Positions 25,399-34,677 of a DNA stretch of 40,192 bases are shown here, piece by piece (positions within the stretch are counted from its first letter, which is position 1; the number at the start of each line of letters is the position of its first letter). Origin of the DNA: Bacteroidetes bacterium UBA6183 (GTDB lineage Bacteria > Bacteroidota > Bacteroidia > UKL13-3). The notes beneath the pieces were generated by a model. The model ran no database searches. It was not told the DNA's origin and saw only the letters and a program-made list of their open reading frames with translations. The stretch is from contig DITN01000045.1 in the NCBI GenBank assembly GCA_002422865.1, positions 31,652 through 71,843 on the forward strand, in the 5' to 3' direction. Both the position numbers and the translations under genes were made by a program.

Positions 25399-26586
25399 AT
25401 GTCGATATACAAATTAGATACACAAATTATACATGATATACCTGTAGACCCATTAACTGGAGCCATCAGTGTTCCTATTTATCAAACCTCCACTTTTGTG
25501 CAAGAAGCACCAGGAGTAAATAAAGGTTTTGATTACTCGCGCTCTAACAACCCAACGCGCGCAGCGTTAGAACAGTTATTGGCTAAACTTGAAGAAGGTG
25601 ATGCCGGATTTGCTTTTGCTAGTGGTTTGGCAGCCATTGATGCGGTGCTTAAACTATTGAAATCGGGTGATGAAATTTTAGCATGTGATGATATTTATGG
25701 TGGTACATTTCGGATATTTACGCACATCTATGAAAAATTTGGAATAAAAGTAACCTACGTTGATACCACCAATATTGAAAACGTATTAAATGCCATTACA
25801 GAAAAAACAAAATTTGTTTGGATTGAAACGCCAACAAATCCAACGTTAAAAATAAGTGATATAAGAGCCATTTCTGCAATCGCAAAAACTGTTGATGCGT
25901 TACTTGTTGTTGATAATACATTTGCTTCACCCATACTACAACAGCCTATTACTTTAGGTGCAGATATTGTAATACACAGTGCTACCAAATACCTTGGCGG
26001 GCACTCAGATATCATTGCCGGTGCAGTAATTACACGAACAAAAGTATTAAGTGAACAGCTTAAGTTTATTCAAAATTCATCAGGTGGTATTTTAGGCCCA
26101 TTTGATTCATGGTTATTGATACGCGGTATAGAAACTTTATCATTACGCATTAAAAAACACAGTGAAAACGCAGAAAAAGTAGCGCAGTTCTTATCCAATC
26201 ATCCACGTATTAAAAACTTGTATTACCCGGGGCTAGCAACACATGTTAATCATGATGTAGCAGCAAAACAACAATCGGCATTTGGCAGTATTATTTCGTT
26301 TTCACTACAAACCGATAGCATAGCAGCCGCAGAAAAAGTGGTTACACAAACTAAGTTGTTTAAACTGGCAGAAAGTTTAGGTGGTATTAAAAGTTTGATC
26401 TGTCATCCGGCACAAATGACACATAAATCAATACCAACACCAATACGACAAGCTGCAGGAATAAGTGATTCTTTAATCCGCTTATCTGTTGGGTTGGAAG
26501 ATGCCGATGACTTAATAAACGATTTAAAAATTGCCTTGTCAGAAATTGTAGTTGCATCACAACCTAAACAAAATTCGGTCTGTTAG
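25399..26586 (+). CDS. Cys/Met metabolism PLP enzyme, probable cystathionine gamma-synthase
   Basis: This family uses pyridoxal phosphate to join or split cystathionine-type substrates in methionine and cysteine metabolism. The 395-residue product is full length. Landmarks are Tyr46-x-Arg48 in FDYSRSNNPTR, which contacts PLP phosphate from the neighbouring subunit; ASGLAAI; ETPTNPTL; Asp172 in VVDNTFASP; the Schiff-base lysine Lys197 in SATKYLGGHSD; and SLGGIKSLICHPA with the C-terminal substrate-binding RLSVGLED. Gamma-synthase, gamma-lyase and beta-lyase are hard to separate by eye. Co-location with homoserine dehydrogenase favours a biosynthetic role on an activated homoserine. The ATG at 25399 directly begins the usual N-terminus. 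The gene heads a three-gene set. Confidence 0.88.
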   Translation: MSIYKLDTQIIHDIPVDPLTGAISVPIYQTSTFVQEAPGVNKGFDYSRSNNPTRAALEQLLAKLEEGDAGFAFASGLAAIDAVLKLLKSGDEILACDDIYGGTFRIFTHIYEKFGIKVTYVDTTNIENVLNAITEKTKFVWIETPTNPTLKISDIRAISAIAKTVDALLVVDNTFASPILQQPITLGADIVIHSATKYLGGHSDIIAGAVITRTKVLSEQLKFIQNSSGGILGPFDSWLLIRGIETLSLRIKKHSENAEKVAQFLSNHPRIKNLYYPGLATHVNHDVAAKQQSAFGSIISFSLQTDSIAAAEKVVTQTKLFKLAESLGGIKSLICHPAQMTHKSIPTPIRQAAGISDSLIRLSVGLEDADDLINDLKIALSEIVVASQPKQNSVC

Positions 26587-26653
26587 GCAAAACACAAACT
26601 TATTCAACAAAAATTATTTAACCAATCAGGATAGGTGCTATCCAACAAACATT

Positions 26654-27088
26654 ATGTATACCGATAATAACTTAAAAGTAATTACAGAACAAATAACCAC
26701 ACACTCATTTATTGTGTTTCCTGAAGACTTGAATTATGCAGGAACTTTATTTGGTGGTAAAGTATTGGCCGAAATGGACTTGACAGCCGCTAAAGCAGCA
26801 AGACGTATTTTATACAATACTTCGTGTAATGGTGCAGTAACTGCTAGCTTAAATAAGGTTGACTTTAAACGACCAGCCCTATTGGGTGATATTATAGAGC
26901 TAACAGCTACCATTACACGCTTAGGACGCACATCAATTGATATTTATGTGCATGTATCCAAAGAGAATCAGCGCGGAGAAATTGAAACAATTTGTGATGC
27001 TTCGTTTGTGTTTGTTTCTGTAAAAGACGGAAAGCCTTATCCTCATCAATGTTTGTTGTTAGCCGACAAACCTGAATCATTAAACTAA
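26654..27088 (+). CDS. Hotdog-fold acyl-CoA thioesterase
   Basis: Hotdog thioesterases hydrolyse acyl-CoA to free acid and CoA. The 144-residue protein carries the YciA/BACH-type signature NYAGTLFGGKVLAEMDLTA (about 30-48), with the helix that builds the active site, and later FKRPALLGDIIELTA and TSIDIYVHV strands. A TTG at 26552 would extend the frame by 34 residues into the previous gene, but the ATG at 26654 starts a normal family N-terminus. It is 67 bases after the transsulfuration gene and eight bases before homoserine dehydrogenase, so it is almost surely co-transcribed with the latter. The preferred chain length is not visible. A link to methionine synthesis is not established. Confidence 0.88.
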   Translation: MYTDNNLKVITEQITTHSFIVFPEDLNYAGTLFGGKVLAEMDLTAAKAARRILYNTSCNGAVTASLNKVDFKRPALLGDIIELTATITRLGRTSIDIYVHVSKENQRGEIETICDASFVFVSVKDGKPYPHQCLLLADKPESLN

Positions 27089-27096
27089 ATATTAAA

Positions 27097-28344
27097 ATGA
27101 CAACAAAACATACAACAATCGGATTATTTGGATTTGGATGTGTAGGTTCAGGGTTATATGAAGTATTTCAACAAAACCCAACCTTGCAGGCACAAATCAA
27201 AAAAATAGGAGTAAAGCATCCGGATAAAAAACGCAGCTTACCTGCTTCCTACTTTACTTTTAATAAAAATGAAATTTTGGAAGATGAAAGTATTAATGTT
27301 ATAGTAGAACTTATTGATGATGCAGATGAAGCATTTATTATAGTAAGTGAAGCATTACAACGAGGTAAACATGTAGTAACTGCCAATAAAAAAATGTTGG
27401 CAAATCATTTTCAAACATTGATAGATTTGGCCAAAAAAAACAACGTTTCTTTATTGTATGAAGCCGCTGTTGGCGGTTCGATACCTATTATTAGGACGTT
27501 AGAAGAGTATTATAACAATGATACGTTAACGCAGCTTGATGGGATATTAAATGGCACAACCAATTACATTTTAACCAAAACACTAAACGAGCAAAAATCT
27601 TATGATGAGGTTTTGAAGGAAGCACAAGCATTGGGTTTTGCCGAAAGCAATCCAACCATGGACGTACAAGCTTTCGATCCAAAGTTTAAGCTTGTGATTT
27701 TATTGGCACATGCTTTTGGTGTTATTGTAAGGCCCGAACAACTTTTTAATTATGGTATTGAACAGTTAAGTCAGCATGATATTCGTTTTGCCAAACAACG
27801 TGATTACGCCATTAAACTGGTAGCATCAGCGGCAATTGTTCATCATAAAATACAGGCCTTTGTATTGCCAAAATTTGTCCCTCAAAACGATTCCTTTTAT
27901 GCTGTAAACAATGAGTTTAATGCCGTACAAGTTTCTGCTGCTTTTAGTGATAAACAATTACTAACGGGAAAAGGAGCAGGCAGTTTTCCTACGGCCGCTG
28001 CTGTGTTATCAGATATTTCGGCATTACGTTACAATTATGCTTATGAGTATCATAAGTTGAATAAACACCTCAAACCGGAAATAGACAACAACGCATTTAT
28101 CCATATTTATTTGCGCTACTCTAATAGTGATGTATTTGAGAAATTACAATTTGAAACTGTTAACGAGGAATATAGAAGTAAAGGATATAATTATATTATT
28201 GGTTCTATTTCGTTACAACAACTTATTGATGCTGATTTACTGAATAGACGAGATGTTTTTGTTGCTGCGATAGAGGAAGTACCTCATCAATCTAAAAAGA
28301 CTACAATTGACTCCACCATAAAATTAGCCGAAAGTATCCATTAA
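27097..28344 (+). CDS. hom: Homoserine dehydrogenase
   Basis: Homoserine dehydrogenase reduces aspartate semialdehyde to homoserine, the branch point to threonine and methionine. The 415-residue monofunctional enzyme has an NAD(P)-binding GFGCVGSGL motif (about 10-18), the TANKKML segment (about 95-101) and the catalytic-domain signature EAAVGGSIPIIRTL and LDGILNGTTNYIL. GFAESNPTMDVQAFDPKFKL contains the substrate-binding acidic residues. The C-terminal 85 residues look like an ACT-type regulatory domain, so feedback control by an amino acid is likely. There is no aspartate kinase domain. It is the last gene of the methionine set, and its stop is followed by an 8-bp stem hairpin without a T-run. 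Confidence 0.95.
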   Translation: MTTKHTTIGLFGFGCVGSGLYEVFQQNPTLQAQIKKIGVKHPDKKRSLPASYFTFNKNEILEDESINVIVELIDDADEAFIIVSEALQRGKHVVTANKKMLANHFQTLIDLAKKNNVSLLYEAAVGGSIPIIRTLEEYYNNDTLTQLDGILNGTTNYILTKTLNEQKSYDEVLKEAQALGFAESNPTMDVQAFDPKFKLVILLAHAFGVIVRPEQLFNYGIEQLSQHDIRFAKQRDYAIKLVASAAIVHHKIQAFVLPKFVPQNDSFYAVNNEFNAVQVSAAFSDKQLLTGKGAGSFPTAAAVLSDISALRYNYAYEYHKLNKHLKPEIDNNAFIHIYLRYSNSDVFEKLQFETVNEEYRSKGYNYIIGSISLQQLIDADLLNRRDVFVAAIEEVPHQSKKTTIDSTIKLAESIH

Positions 28345-28367
28345 ACCAACCTGTTGTGCGTGTGTGT

Positions 28368-28389
28368 GAGTTTGCAATTGGGCAAACTC
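28368..28389. terminator. Hairpin between convergent hom and PHP phosphatase genes
   Basis: GAGTTTGC and GCAAACTC pair perfectly around AATTGG. There is no T-tract on either side, so termination is possible but unproven. The spacing between the two stop codons is only about 50 bases. Confidence 0.45.
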
Positions 28390-28395
28390 ATAGCA

Positions 28396-29142
28396 CTACA
28401 ACGTGTTGTTTAAAAGCTGTAGTTGACAAATACTTTGGTAGTTGTAGCTTCTTAGTGCATCATCAAGCACCGGTAAATGACGGTGTCCATGGCAATCGCT
28501 ACCAACCAAATGAACCATTTTATTTTCAATCAAGTATTCAGCTGTTTTTTTTACTTGAGGAGAGTAGTACCCAATTAATGAAAACAAATTGATTTGGAAC
28601 AACACTCCTTGCTCAAAAAGTTCGGTATACTTATCCTTGCGCATGGCCATAAATGCATAACGTTCGGGATGTGCCAACACAGGTTTATATCCTGCTATAC
28701 GTAGCTCAAACAATGCACTCTTAAAATTGGCAGGTTCTTCTGTAAATGGTAACTCAACCAAAACATGATTTTGCCCGAATGTGAGCAAATTACCAGATGC
28801 TATTTTTTTTTCAAAAACATCATCAATCATGTATTCTGCTGCGGCTTGTATCTCCAACTCTATTCCCTGATTTTTTAATTCAGCACGAATAATCTCTAAG
28901 GCAGGTAAAATATTTTCCGGACCATTTTTATAAAAATCGCCCATAATGTGGGGCGTGGTAATTACTTTCTTGTAACCTCGCTCGGCAAAATGCCTAAAAA
29001 CTGTTATGCTTTCCTCCAAACTTTGCACCCCATCATCAATATTAGGTATAAGGTGGCTATGAACTTCTGTTGTAATAGGATTTACAAAAGACGAATCCGC
29101 ATTTTTAGGGTTGATGTTAAACAGTTTACTAAATATACTCAT
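28396..29142 (-). CDS. CpsB/CapC-type PHP-domain phosphatase
   Basis: Members of this metal-dependent family dephosphorylate the tyrosine kinase that controls capsule or exopolysaccharide assembly. The 248-residue protein has the PHP metal motifs: EVHSHLIPNIDDG (His28, His30, Asp36), TTPHIMGDF, LAHPERY and GSDCHGHRH. It lacks any signal sequence and should be cytoplasmic. The frame is open to a GTG at 29157, but the ATG at 29142 begins MSIFSKLF and is preferred. It is last in a run with a sugar-phosphate isomerase, rfbA and rfbB, which supports a role in surface polysaccharide production. No matching kinase gene is in the window. Confidence 0.87.
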   Translation of the reverse strand: MSIFSKLFNINPKNADSSFVNPITTEVHSHLIPNIDDGVQSLEESITVFRHFAERGYKKVITTPHIMGDFYKNGPENILPALEIIRAELKNQGIELEIQAAAEYMIDDVFEKKIASGNLLTFGQNHVLVELPFTEEPANFKSALFELRIAGYKPVLAHPERYAFMAMRKDKYTELFEQGVLFQINLFSLIGYYSPQVKKTAEYLIENKMVHLVGSDCHGHRHLPVLDDALRSYNYQSICQLQLLNNTL

Positions 29143-29191
29143 GGTTTGGTTGGTCACGGTAATTTATTTACCACAACAAGAAATCGGTTTA

Positions 29192-30163
29192 CTACGCTAA
29201 GTATTCTTTTAACGACATAATATTTGGAACGTTCAGAGAATCTACCCTGCGCTCATCGGCTACCATTAATGATACCCAATCTAAGCGATGAATAAGTTCG
29301 TATACGCTCAACAAATTATATTGCTCCAACTGCATGGTTAAAACTTTATGATTTTCTACCTCTAACAATCCGGTAATGAAATCAAAACGCATATTTAAAC
29401 GCTCATTCTGATTTGAGTTCATTACAAAAAATACAGAATCTAAAGTATCGTAATAACTTTCAATCACATTATGATTCATTTCAGGTAGTGCATGAACGAA
29501 ACACTCATGTTTGGCATTTTCTTGTATTTGTTGTGCAAATCTGATTGCAACAGGCTCAAGCAAGCCATCAGCCAACACCACAAACTTGCTCTTAATTCTT
29601 GAGCGAATTTCTTGAAACATCGCTTCGGCTTCACTATGATATAATTCAGTATCAGCAAGTGTTGATGCAATATTACTAAGTTCGTCTTTATAGTCTTTTC
29701 CAATTAACTCACCCATTAACATAACCAAATATGTTAATGAAAAGCCTAAGGCCATGCGGGGCTGAAAGCCACCTTCTATTTTTAGTGTGTAGGTGGTGTT
29801 ACTTTGTGCAAAATCTTCAAGTTTTCCTCCTGTTGTAAGCACAAGTATTTTACATCCTCGATTATTGGCGTCATTAAAAACAGATATTGTTTCTTCAGTA
29901 TTTCCACTGTATGAAGCCGCGATAATCAAAGTTTTTTCGTTGGCATAAGCAGGTAAGCTATAATCAGCCAAACAATTAACAGGAACAGGCATTTCATTTA
30001 AAAAAAACGCCTTTACTATTTGTCCGCCAATTCCACTACCACCTAAACCTGCAATAACAATGTTGTTGAAATCAGTTGCTTTTAGACCATGCGGTTTGTA
30101 GTTATTAACTGCGTAGTTAATTTGATAACTGAATTTTTTTAGCGCTTCGTGCTGCTCGTTCAT
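29192..30163 (-). CDS. Bifunctional phosphoglucose/phosphomannose isomerase (SIS domain)
   Basis: This 323-residue SIS protein interconverts glucose-6-, fructose-6- and mannose-6-phosphate, feeding nucleotide-sugar pathways. The first SIS domain holds VIAGLGGSGIGGQ (about 31-43) and SYSGNTEETI (about 83-92). The C-terminal domain carries ALPEMNHNVIESY, the signature of the bifunctional archaeal/bacterial PGI/PMI group. The length and the C-terminal domain separate it from single-domain SIS sugar binders. It begins 10 bases after the rfbA stop and is followed 49 bases later by the PHP phosphatase, so the three are one transcript. The reaction range is inferred from the family. Confidence 0.88.
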   Translation of the reverse strand: MNEQHEALKKFSYQINYAVNNYKPHGLKATDFNNIVIAGLGGSGIGGQIVKAFFLNEMPVPVNCLADYSLPAYANEKTLIIAASYSGNTEETISVFNDANNRGCKILVLTTGGKLEDFAQSNTTYTLKIEGGFQPRMALGFSLTYLVMLMGELIGKDYKDELSNIASTLADTELYHSEAEAMFQEIRSRIKSKFVVLADGLLEPVAIRFAQQIQENAKHECFVHALPEMNHNVIESYYDTLDSVFFVMNSNQNERLNMRFDFITGLLEVENHKVLTMQLEQYNLLSVYELIHRLDWVSLMVADERRVDSLNVPNIMSLKEYLA

Positions 30164-30173
30164 ATCTATATTT

Positions 30174-31040
30174 TTACTTCTTCTTAATTAAATTCATCAA
30201 ATATTGGCCGTAACCACTTTTTAATAGTTTTTGCGCTTCAACCTTTAGTTGTTCGGTTGTTATCCAACCATTTTTATAGGCAATCTCCTCAATACAACCT
30301 ACTTTTAGTCCTTGGCGTTCTTCCAAAACCTGAACAAATTGTCCGGCTTGCATTAGCGATGCAAATGTGCCCGTATCAAGCCAAGCTGTGCCGCGTTTCA
30401 AAACACCAACTTTTAATTTTTTATGCTCCAAATAAACACGGTTCACATCTGTTATTTCCAATTCGCCTCGTGGAGATGGTTTAATGTTTTTTGCAATTTC
30501 AACAACTTCGTTATCGTAAAAGTATAAACCAGGAACCGCATAATTTGATTTTGGTTCTGTTGGTTTTTCTTCAATACTCAACGCATTCATGTTTTCATCA
30601 AACTCAACCACACCATATCTTTCAGGATCATTAACATGGTAAGCAAATACAACACCTCCATCAGGATCGTTGTTTTCTTTTAGCAATTGACTTAAACCGG
30701 CACTGAAAAATATGTTATCTCCCAAAACAAGGGCCACTTTATCTTTACCAATAAATTGTTCGCCTATAATAAAGGCTTGTGCTAAACCATCCGGACTAGG
30801 TTGTTCGGCATATTCAAACCTACAACCTACTTGACTACCATCACCCAATAATTTTTTAAAGCCCGGTAAATCATGCGGAGTTGAAATAATTAATACCTCA
30901 CGAATACCGGCCAACATAAGTACCGATAACGGATAATAAATCATTGGTTTGTCATAAACAGGCATCAATTGTTTACTCACAGCAAGTGTTAATGGGTGTA
31001 AACGTGTACCGCTACCTCCTGCTAAAATTATTCCCTTCAT
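30174..31040 (-). CDS. rfbA: Glucose-1-phosphate thymidylyltransferase
   Basis: RfbA makes dTDP-glucose from glucose-1-phosphate and dTTP, the first step of dTDP-rhamnose and related sugars. The 288-residue protein has the nucleotide-binding GGSGTRLHPLT (8-18) and KQLMPVYDKPMIYYPL (about 23-38), ALVLGDNIFF with the metal-binding Asp, IEEKP, and the acceptor-site GTAWLDTGT. Length and motifs are canonical. It sits 85 bases after rfbB and 10 bases before the isomerase gene, so the sugar activation steps are co-expressed. The next pathway enzymes, rfbC and rfbD, are not in the window, so the final sugar cannot be told. Confidence 0.96.
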   Translation of the reverse strand: MKGIILAGGSGTRLHPLTLAVSKQLMPVYDKPMIYYPLSVLMLAGIREVLIISTPHDLPGFKKLLGDGSQVGCRFEYAEQPSPDGLAQAFIIGEQFIGKDKVALVLGDNIFFSAGLSQLLKENNDPDGGVVFAYHVNDPERYGVVEFDENMNALSIEEKPTEPKSNYAVPGLYFYDNEVVEIAKNIKPSPRGELEITDVNRVYLEHKKLKVGVLKRGTAWLDTGTFASLMQAGQFVQVLEERQGLKVGCIEEIAYKNGWITTEQLKVEAQKLLKSGYGQYLMNLIKKK

Positions 31041-31125
31041 TTGGTTGTTTTCTTTTTGTTTAGCACGTCAATCAAGTCTACTAAACTACTTTTAATATTT
31101 TAATTAAGCAATTTTGTGGCTAAAA

Positions 31126-32184
31126 CTAATGGCTTGCGTACATTTTACTGTAGTAACTCTGATAATCACCACTGGTAACTTCATCCATCCATTGCTGGTT
31201 ATTCATGTACCAATCTATCGTTTTTTCAATACCTTCTTCAAATTGTAAGGATGGTTTCCAGTCCAATTCATTCATAATTTTGTTAGCGTCAATGGCGTAA
31301 CGTAAATCATGTCCGGCACGGTCGGTTACATAACTAATCAACTTCTCCGATTCACCTTCAGGTCTGCCCAAACGTTTATCCATGGCTTTACAAATTACTT
31401 TAATCAAATCGATATTGGTCCACTCATTAAAGCCTCCAATGTTATAGGTTTCGCCAACTTTACCTTTATGAAACACATCATCAATTGCACGTGCATGATC
31501 AACTACATACAACCAATCACGAACATTTTCACCTTTACCATAAACCGGCAGTGGCTTATTGTTTCTAATGTTATTGATAAAGAGTGGAACCAGTTTTTCA
31601 GGAAATTGGTTCGGGCCATAGTTGTTTGAGCAATTACTTAATACCACACGTATTTTATAGGTATTGTGATAGGCACGTACAAAATGATCGCTGGCCGCTT
31701 TACTGGCGCTGTATGGGCTTTGAGGATCGTATGGCGTTGTTTCTAGAAAGAAACCACCGTCATGCAAGCTACCATAAACCTCATCAGTAGATACATGGTA
31801 AAACAGTTTGTCATCCATGTTATCCTTCCAAGCAGTTTTAGCCGCATTTAACAAGTTTACCGTTCCCACCACATTGGTCATCACAAAATCCATTGGATTG
31901 GTAATACTTCTGTCTACATGGCTTTCGGCAGCCAAATGAATCACATCCGTGAAACCATATTGATCAAACAAACCACTTATTTCGGCAGCATCAACCAAAT
32001 CAGCTTTAATAAAAGTATAGTTTGGTGCATTTTCTATATCGGTAATGTTTTTAAGATTACCGGCATAAGTAAGTTTATCTAGGTTGTAAATATGATAATC
32101 AGGATACTTGTTTACAAATAAACGTACTACGTGAGAACCAATAAAACCGGCTCCTCCGGTAATTAAAACTTTTTTCTTCGTCAT
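31126..32184 (-). CDS. rfbB: dTDP-glucose 4,6-dehydratase
   Basis: RfbB converts dTDP-glucose to dTDP-4-keto-6-deoxyglucose, using bound NAD. The 352-residue extended SDR enzyme shows GGAGFIGSH (about 9-17) for NAD, the catalytic STDEVYG (Thr, Asp, Glu triad characteristic of the dehydratase), YSASKAASDH with the YxxxK pair, and NNYGPNQFPEKLVP for substrate binding. It is the first gene of the rfbBA-isomerase-phosphatase run. The ATG at 32184 lies 14 bases past a palindrome (TGCGTACGCA) that could be regulatory. Identification is secure. Confidence 0.96.
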   Translation of the reverse strand: MTKKKVLITGGAGFIGSHVVRLFVNKYPDYHIYNLDKLTYAGNLKNITDIENAPNYTFIKADLVDAAEISGLFDQYGFTDVIHLAAESHVDRSITNPMDFVMTNVVGTVNLLNAAKTAWKDNMDDKLFYHVSTDEVYGSLHDGGFFLETTPYDPQSPYSASKAASDHFVRAYHNTYKIRVVLSNCSNNYGPNQFPEKLVPLFINNIRNNKPLPVYGKGENVRDWLYVVDHARAIDDVFHKGKVGETYNIGGFNEWTNIDLIKVICKAMDKRLGRPEGESEKLISYVTDRAGHDLRYAIDANKIMNELDWKPSLQFEEGIEKTIDWYMNNQQWMDEVTSGDYQSYYSKMYASH

Positions 32185-32191
32185 GTTATTT

Positions 32192-32207
32192 TACGCTTGC
32201 GTACGCA
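32192..32207. promoter_or_regulatory. Overlapping palindromes upstream of rfbB
   Basis: TACGC-TT-GCGTA (32192-32203) overlaps the perfect palindrome TGCGTACGCA (32198-32207). The shared GCGTA can pair on either side. The site lies eight to 23 bases before the rfbB ATG. Confidence 0.35.
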
Positions 32208-32304
32208 TTTTTTTGCGCACAAAATTTATAATTAGTTATTGGGGTTTGACAATCTAACAGCGTTAAACCCTATTTAAAAAGGCAATATATAACTTGTAAC
32301 TAAA

Positions 32305-33336
32305 TTAATTGTTAGCGGTTATTAGCGATTGAAGGTGTAACTCCCATTTCCAGGCGGTTTCCAGAGCATTATCCAAACTTCTTTCGGCTTTCCAACCCAA
32401 TACATTGGTTGCTTTATCGCACGATGCAAAAATCTGAACCACATCCCCTTCTCTACGAGGGCCTACAACATAATTTAATTTTTTACCACTCACTTTTTCA
32501 AAAGCAGCAATTACTTCTAACACGGTATTTCCGTTTCCGGTACCGATGTTAAAAACGGAATATTGATCTTTGTTATTACTTAAAAATTCAATAGCCTTAA
32601 CATGCGCCTTAGCCAGATCAACCACATGAATGTAATCACGAATACAGCTACCATCACGTGTTGGGTAATCTTTTCCAAACACTGTTAATTTTTCGCGCAT
32701 GCCAATTGCTGTTTGGGTTACAAATGGAATTAAGTTATTAGGCACTCCGTTTGGCAATTCGCCAATTAAAGCGCTATCGTGCGCACCAATTGGGTTGAAG
32801 TAACGTAAAGCTACAATTTTTGTTGCTGATGCTTTTGCAACATCAAACAATAACTCCTCACATATCTTTTTTGTGTTTCCATAAGGGGAATTTGCCCTTA
32901 CAACAGGAGAATCTTCCGTAATCGGAAGTGCATCGGCTGTTACATCACCATAAACCGTGCAACTTGATGAAAACACCAAATTTTGAACGCCATTGTTTTG
33001 CATGGCTTCCACCAAATTAACCGTTCCGCCCACGTTGTTTTCATAATAGGCTAGCGGCTTTTCAACCGATTCGCCAACTGCTTTGTATGCTGCAAAATGA
33101 ATCACAGCTTTAACATCAGGATGTTTAACAAACACACTATTCAACGCTTGTTTATCCCTGATATCAGCTTGTATAAAATCAAAAGATTTACCCGTAATTC
33201 TTTGGATATTGTCTACTACTTCAGGACTGGAGTTTTCGAAATTATCGATGGCCACAACATCATATCCGGCTTGTTGTAATTCAACTACCGTGTGTGAGCC
33301 AATAAAACCCGAACCACCTGTTACTAATACTTTCAT
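32305..33336 (-). CDS. galE: UDP-glucose 4-epimerase
   Basis: GalE interconverts UDP-glucose and UDP-galactose for polysaccharide synthesis and galactose use. The 343-residue SDR enzyme has GGSGFIGSH (7-15), VAIDNFENSSP, the HFAAYKAVGESV segment, SSSCTVYG with the catalytic Ser, and SPYGNTKK with the YxxxK pair. RYFNPIGAH and RDYIHVVDLA are also diagnostic of GalE. The frame is open upstream to 33363, but the ATG at 33336 directly precedes the dinucleotide-binding strand and is the natural start. It is separated from rfbB by 120 bases and may be transcribed on its own; minus-strand TATCTTG upstream resembles a -7 element. Confidence 0.95.
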   Translation of the reverse strand: MKVLVTGGSGFIGSHTVVELQQAGYDVVAIDNFENSSPEVVDNIQRITGKSFDFIQADIRDKQALNSVFVKHPDVKAVIHFAAYKAVGESVEKPLAYYENNVGGTVNLVEAMQNNGVQNLVFSSSCTVYGDVTADALPITEDSPVVRANSPYGNTKKICEELLFDVAKASATKIVALRYFNPIGAHDSALIGELPNGVPNNLIPFVTQTAIGMREKLTVFGKDYPTRDGSCIRDYIHVVDLAKAHVKAIEFLSNNKDQYSVFNIGTGNGNTVLEVIAAFEKVSGKKLNYVVGPRREGDVVQIFASCDKATNVLGWKAERSLDNALETAWKWELHLQSLITANN

Positions 33337-33429
33337 GTTTAGAAGGTTAAAAACAGGCCGCAAGATAGGAATTTAGTGTAAAGAAACAGCGGTTTAATAT
33401 TAAGTTTTGGCTGATTTACCGTGAGTTAG

Positions 33430-34593
33430 TTAGTAGTTGAAAATACCATGTGCTGATTTCACCACCACTTCTTTTTTATCGGCAGCCTCAACATAACCAA
33501 TAACCTGAGCATCAATACCAAACGACTTAGCCAATTGAATTAAGCCTTCAGCTGTTTTTTCGTTTACATAAAACTCAAGTAAACTACCCATGTTAAACAC
33601 CTTGTACATCTCGTGCCAGGTACTACCACTTTGCGACTGAATCATTTCAAACAAAGGTGGTGTTGCAAACAAGTTATCTTTAACAAAACGTAATCCGTTT
33701 GTATAGTGTAATACCTTGGTATGCGCACCACCGGTACAATGTATCATACCATGTATATCGTTAAAGTAATTATCAAATACTTGTTTAATAATTGGCGAAA
33801 ACGTACGTGTTGGCGATAAAATCATTTTACCAACATTTAAAGGATGTCCTTCAACTTTATCCGTTAATTTTAATCCTCCGGTATAAACCAATTCATCGGG
33901 AACCAATTGGTCGTAACTTTCTTTTATATTTTTGTAATGAGCAGACAGCACATCATGACGAGCCATGGTTAAACCATTGCTACCCATACCTGCATTGTAC
34001 TCTTTTTCATAATTGGCTTGTCCAAAGCTGGCAAAACCAACAATCACGTCACCCGGCTTTATATTTTTGTTATCAATTATACTGCTGCGTTTTGCGCGAG
34101 CCGTTACGGTACTATCCACAATAATGGTGCGCACCAAATCACCCACATCAGCAGTTTCTCCTCCTGTTGAATGAATATTTACACCATAACTGCGCAACAT
34201 GTCAATAAACTCTTCTGTTCCTTCAATAATGGTTTGAATAACCTCACCCGGAATTAAGTTTTTATTTCTTCCTATCGTGCTCGATATTAAAATATCTTGA
34301 TAAACACCGGCAGCTAATAAGTCGTTTGTATTCATCACAATAGCATCTTGCGCAATGCCTTTCCAAACGCTTAAATCACCCGTTTCTTTCCAATACAAAT
34401 ACGCTAAACTGCTTTTGGTGCCGGCACCATCGGCATGCATCAGGTTGCAATAAGTATCGTCACCGCCCAAAAAATCAGGAACAATTTTGCAAAAAGCCTG
34501 AGGAAATAACCCTTTATCAATATTTTTAATAGCAGCATGTACATCTTCTTTTTGAGAGGACACACCACGTTTCATGTATTTATCGGAAGTCAT
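33430..34593 (-). CDS. purM: Phosphoribosylformylglycinamidine cyclo-ligase (AIR synthase)
   Basis: PurM closes the imidazole ring of purines, converting FGAM to AIR with ATP. The 387-residue protein is the long form usual in Bacteroidota. It shows the family start KYMKRGVSSQKEDVHAAI, the metal and nucleotide region HADGAGTKSSLAY, AQDAIVMNTNDLLAAG, STGGETADVGDLV, and the substrate region CTGGAHTKVLHY, with the C-terminal MGSLLEFYV. The ATG at 34593 is about 22 bases from a full-match TAnnTTTG element, so a short leader is expected. It is divergent from polA across 119 bases and stands alone on its strand before galE. Confidence 0.92.
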   Translation of the reverse strand: MTSDKYMKRGVSSQKEDVHAAIKNIDKGLFPQAFCKIVPDFLGGDDTYCNLMHADGAGTKSSLAYLYWKETGDLSVWKGIAQDAIVMNTNDLLAAGVYQDILISSTIGRNKNLIPGEVIQTIIEGTEEFIDMLRSYGVNIHSTGGETADVGDLVRTIIVDSTVTARAKRSSIIDNKNIKPGDVIVGFASFGQANYEKEYNAGMGSNGLTMARHDVLSAHYKNIKESYDQLVPDELVYTGGLKLTDKVEGHPLNVGKMILSPTRTFSPIIKQVFDNYFNDIHGMIHCTGGAHTKVLHYTNGLRFVKDNLFATPPLFEMIQSQSGSTWHEMYKVFNMGSLLEFYVNEKTAEGLIQLAKSFGIDAQVIGYVEAADKKEVVVKSAHGIFNY

Positions 34594-34615
34594 TGTGCGG
34601 TAAACTTATTTGCTG

Positions 34616-34623
34616 CAAAGATA
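34616..34623 (-). promoter_or_regulatory. Predicted -7 element of purM
   Basis: Minus-strand TATCTTTG fully matches TAnnTTTG; a partial TTG is 17 bases upstream. Transcription would start about 17 bases before the ATG. Confidence 0.5.
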
Positions 34624-34677
34624 ATACATCAAACCGAAAACAATTAGCAGGAATTAATCAACAACACACTTTTATTA

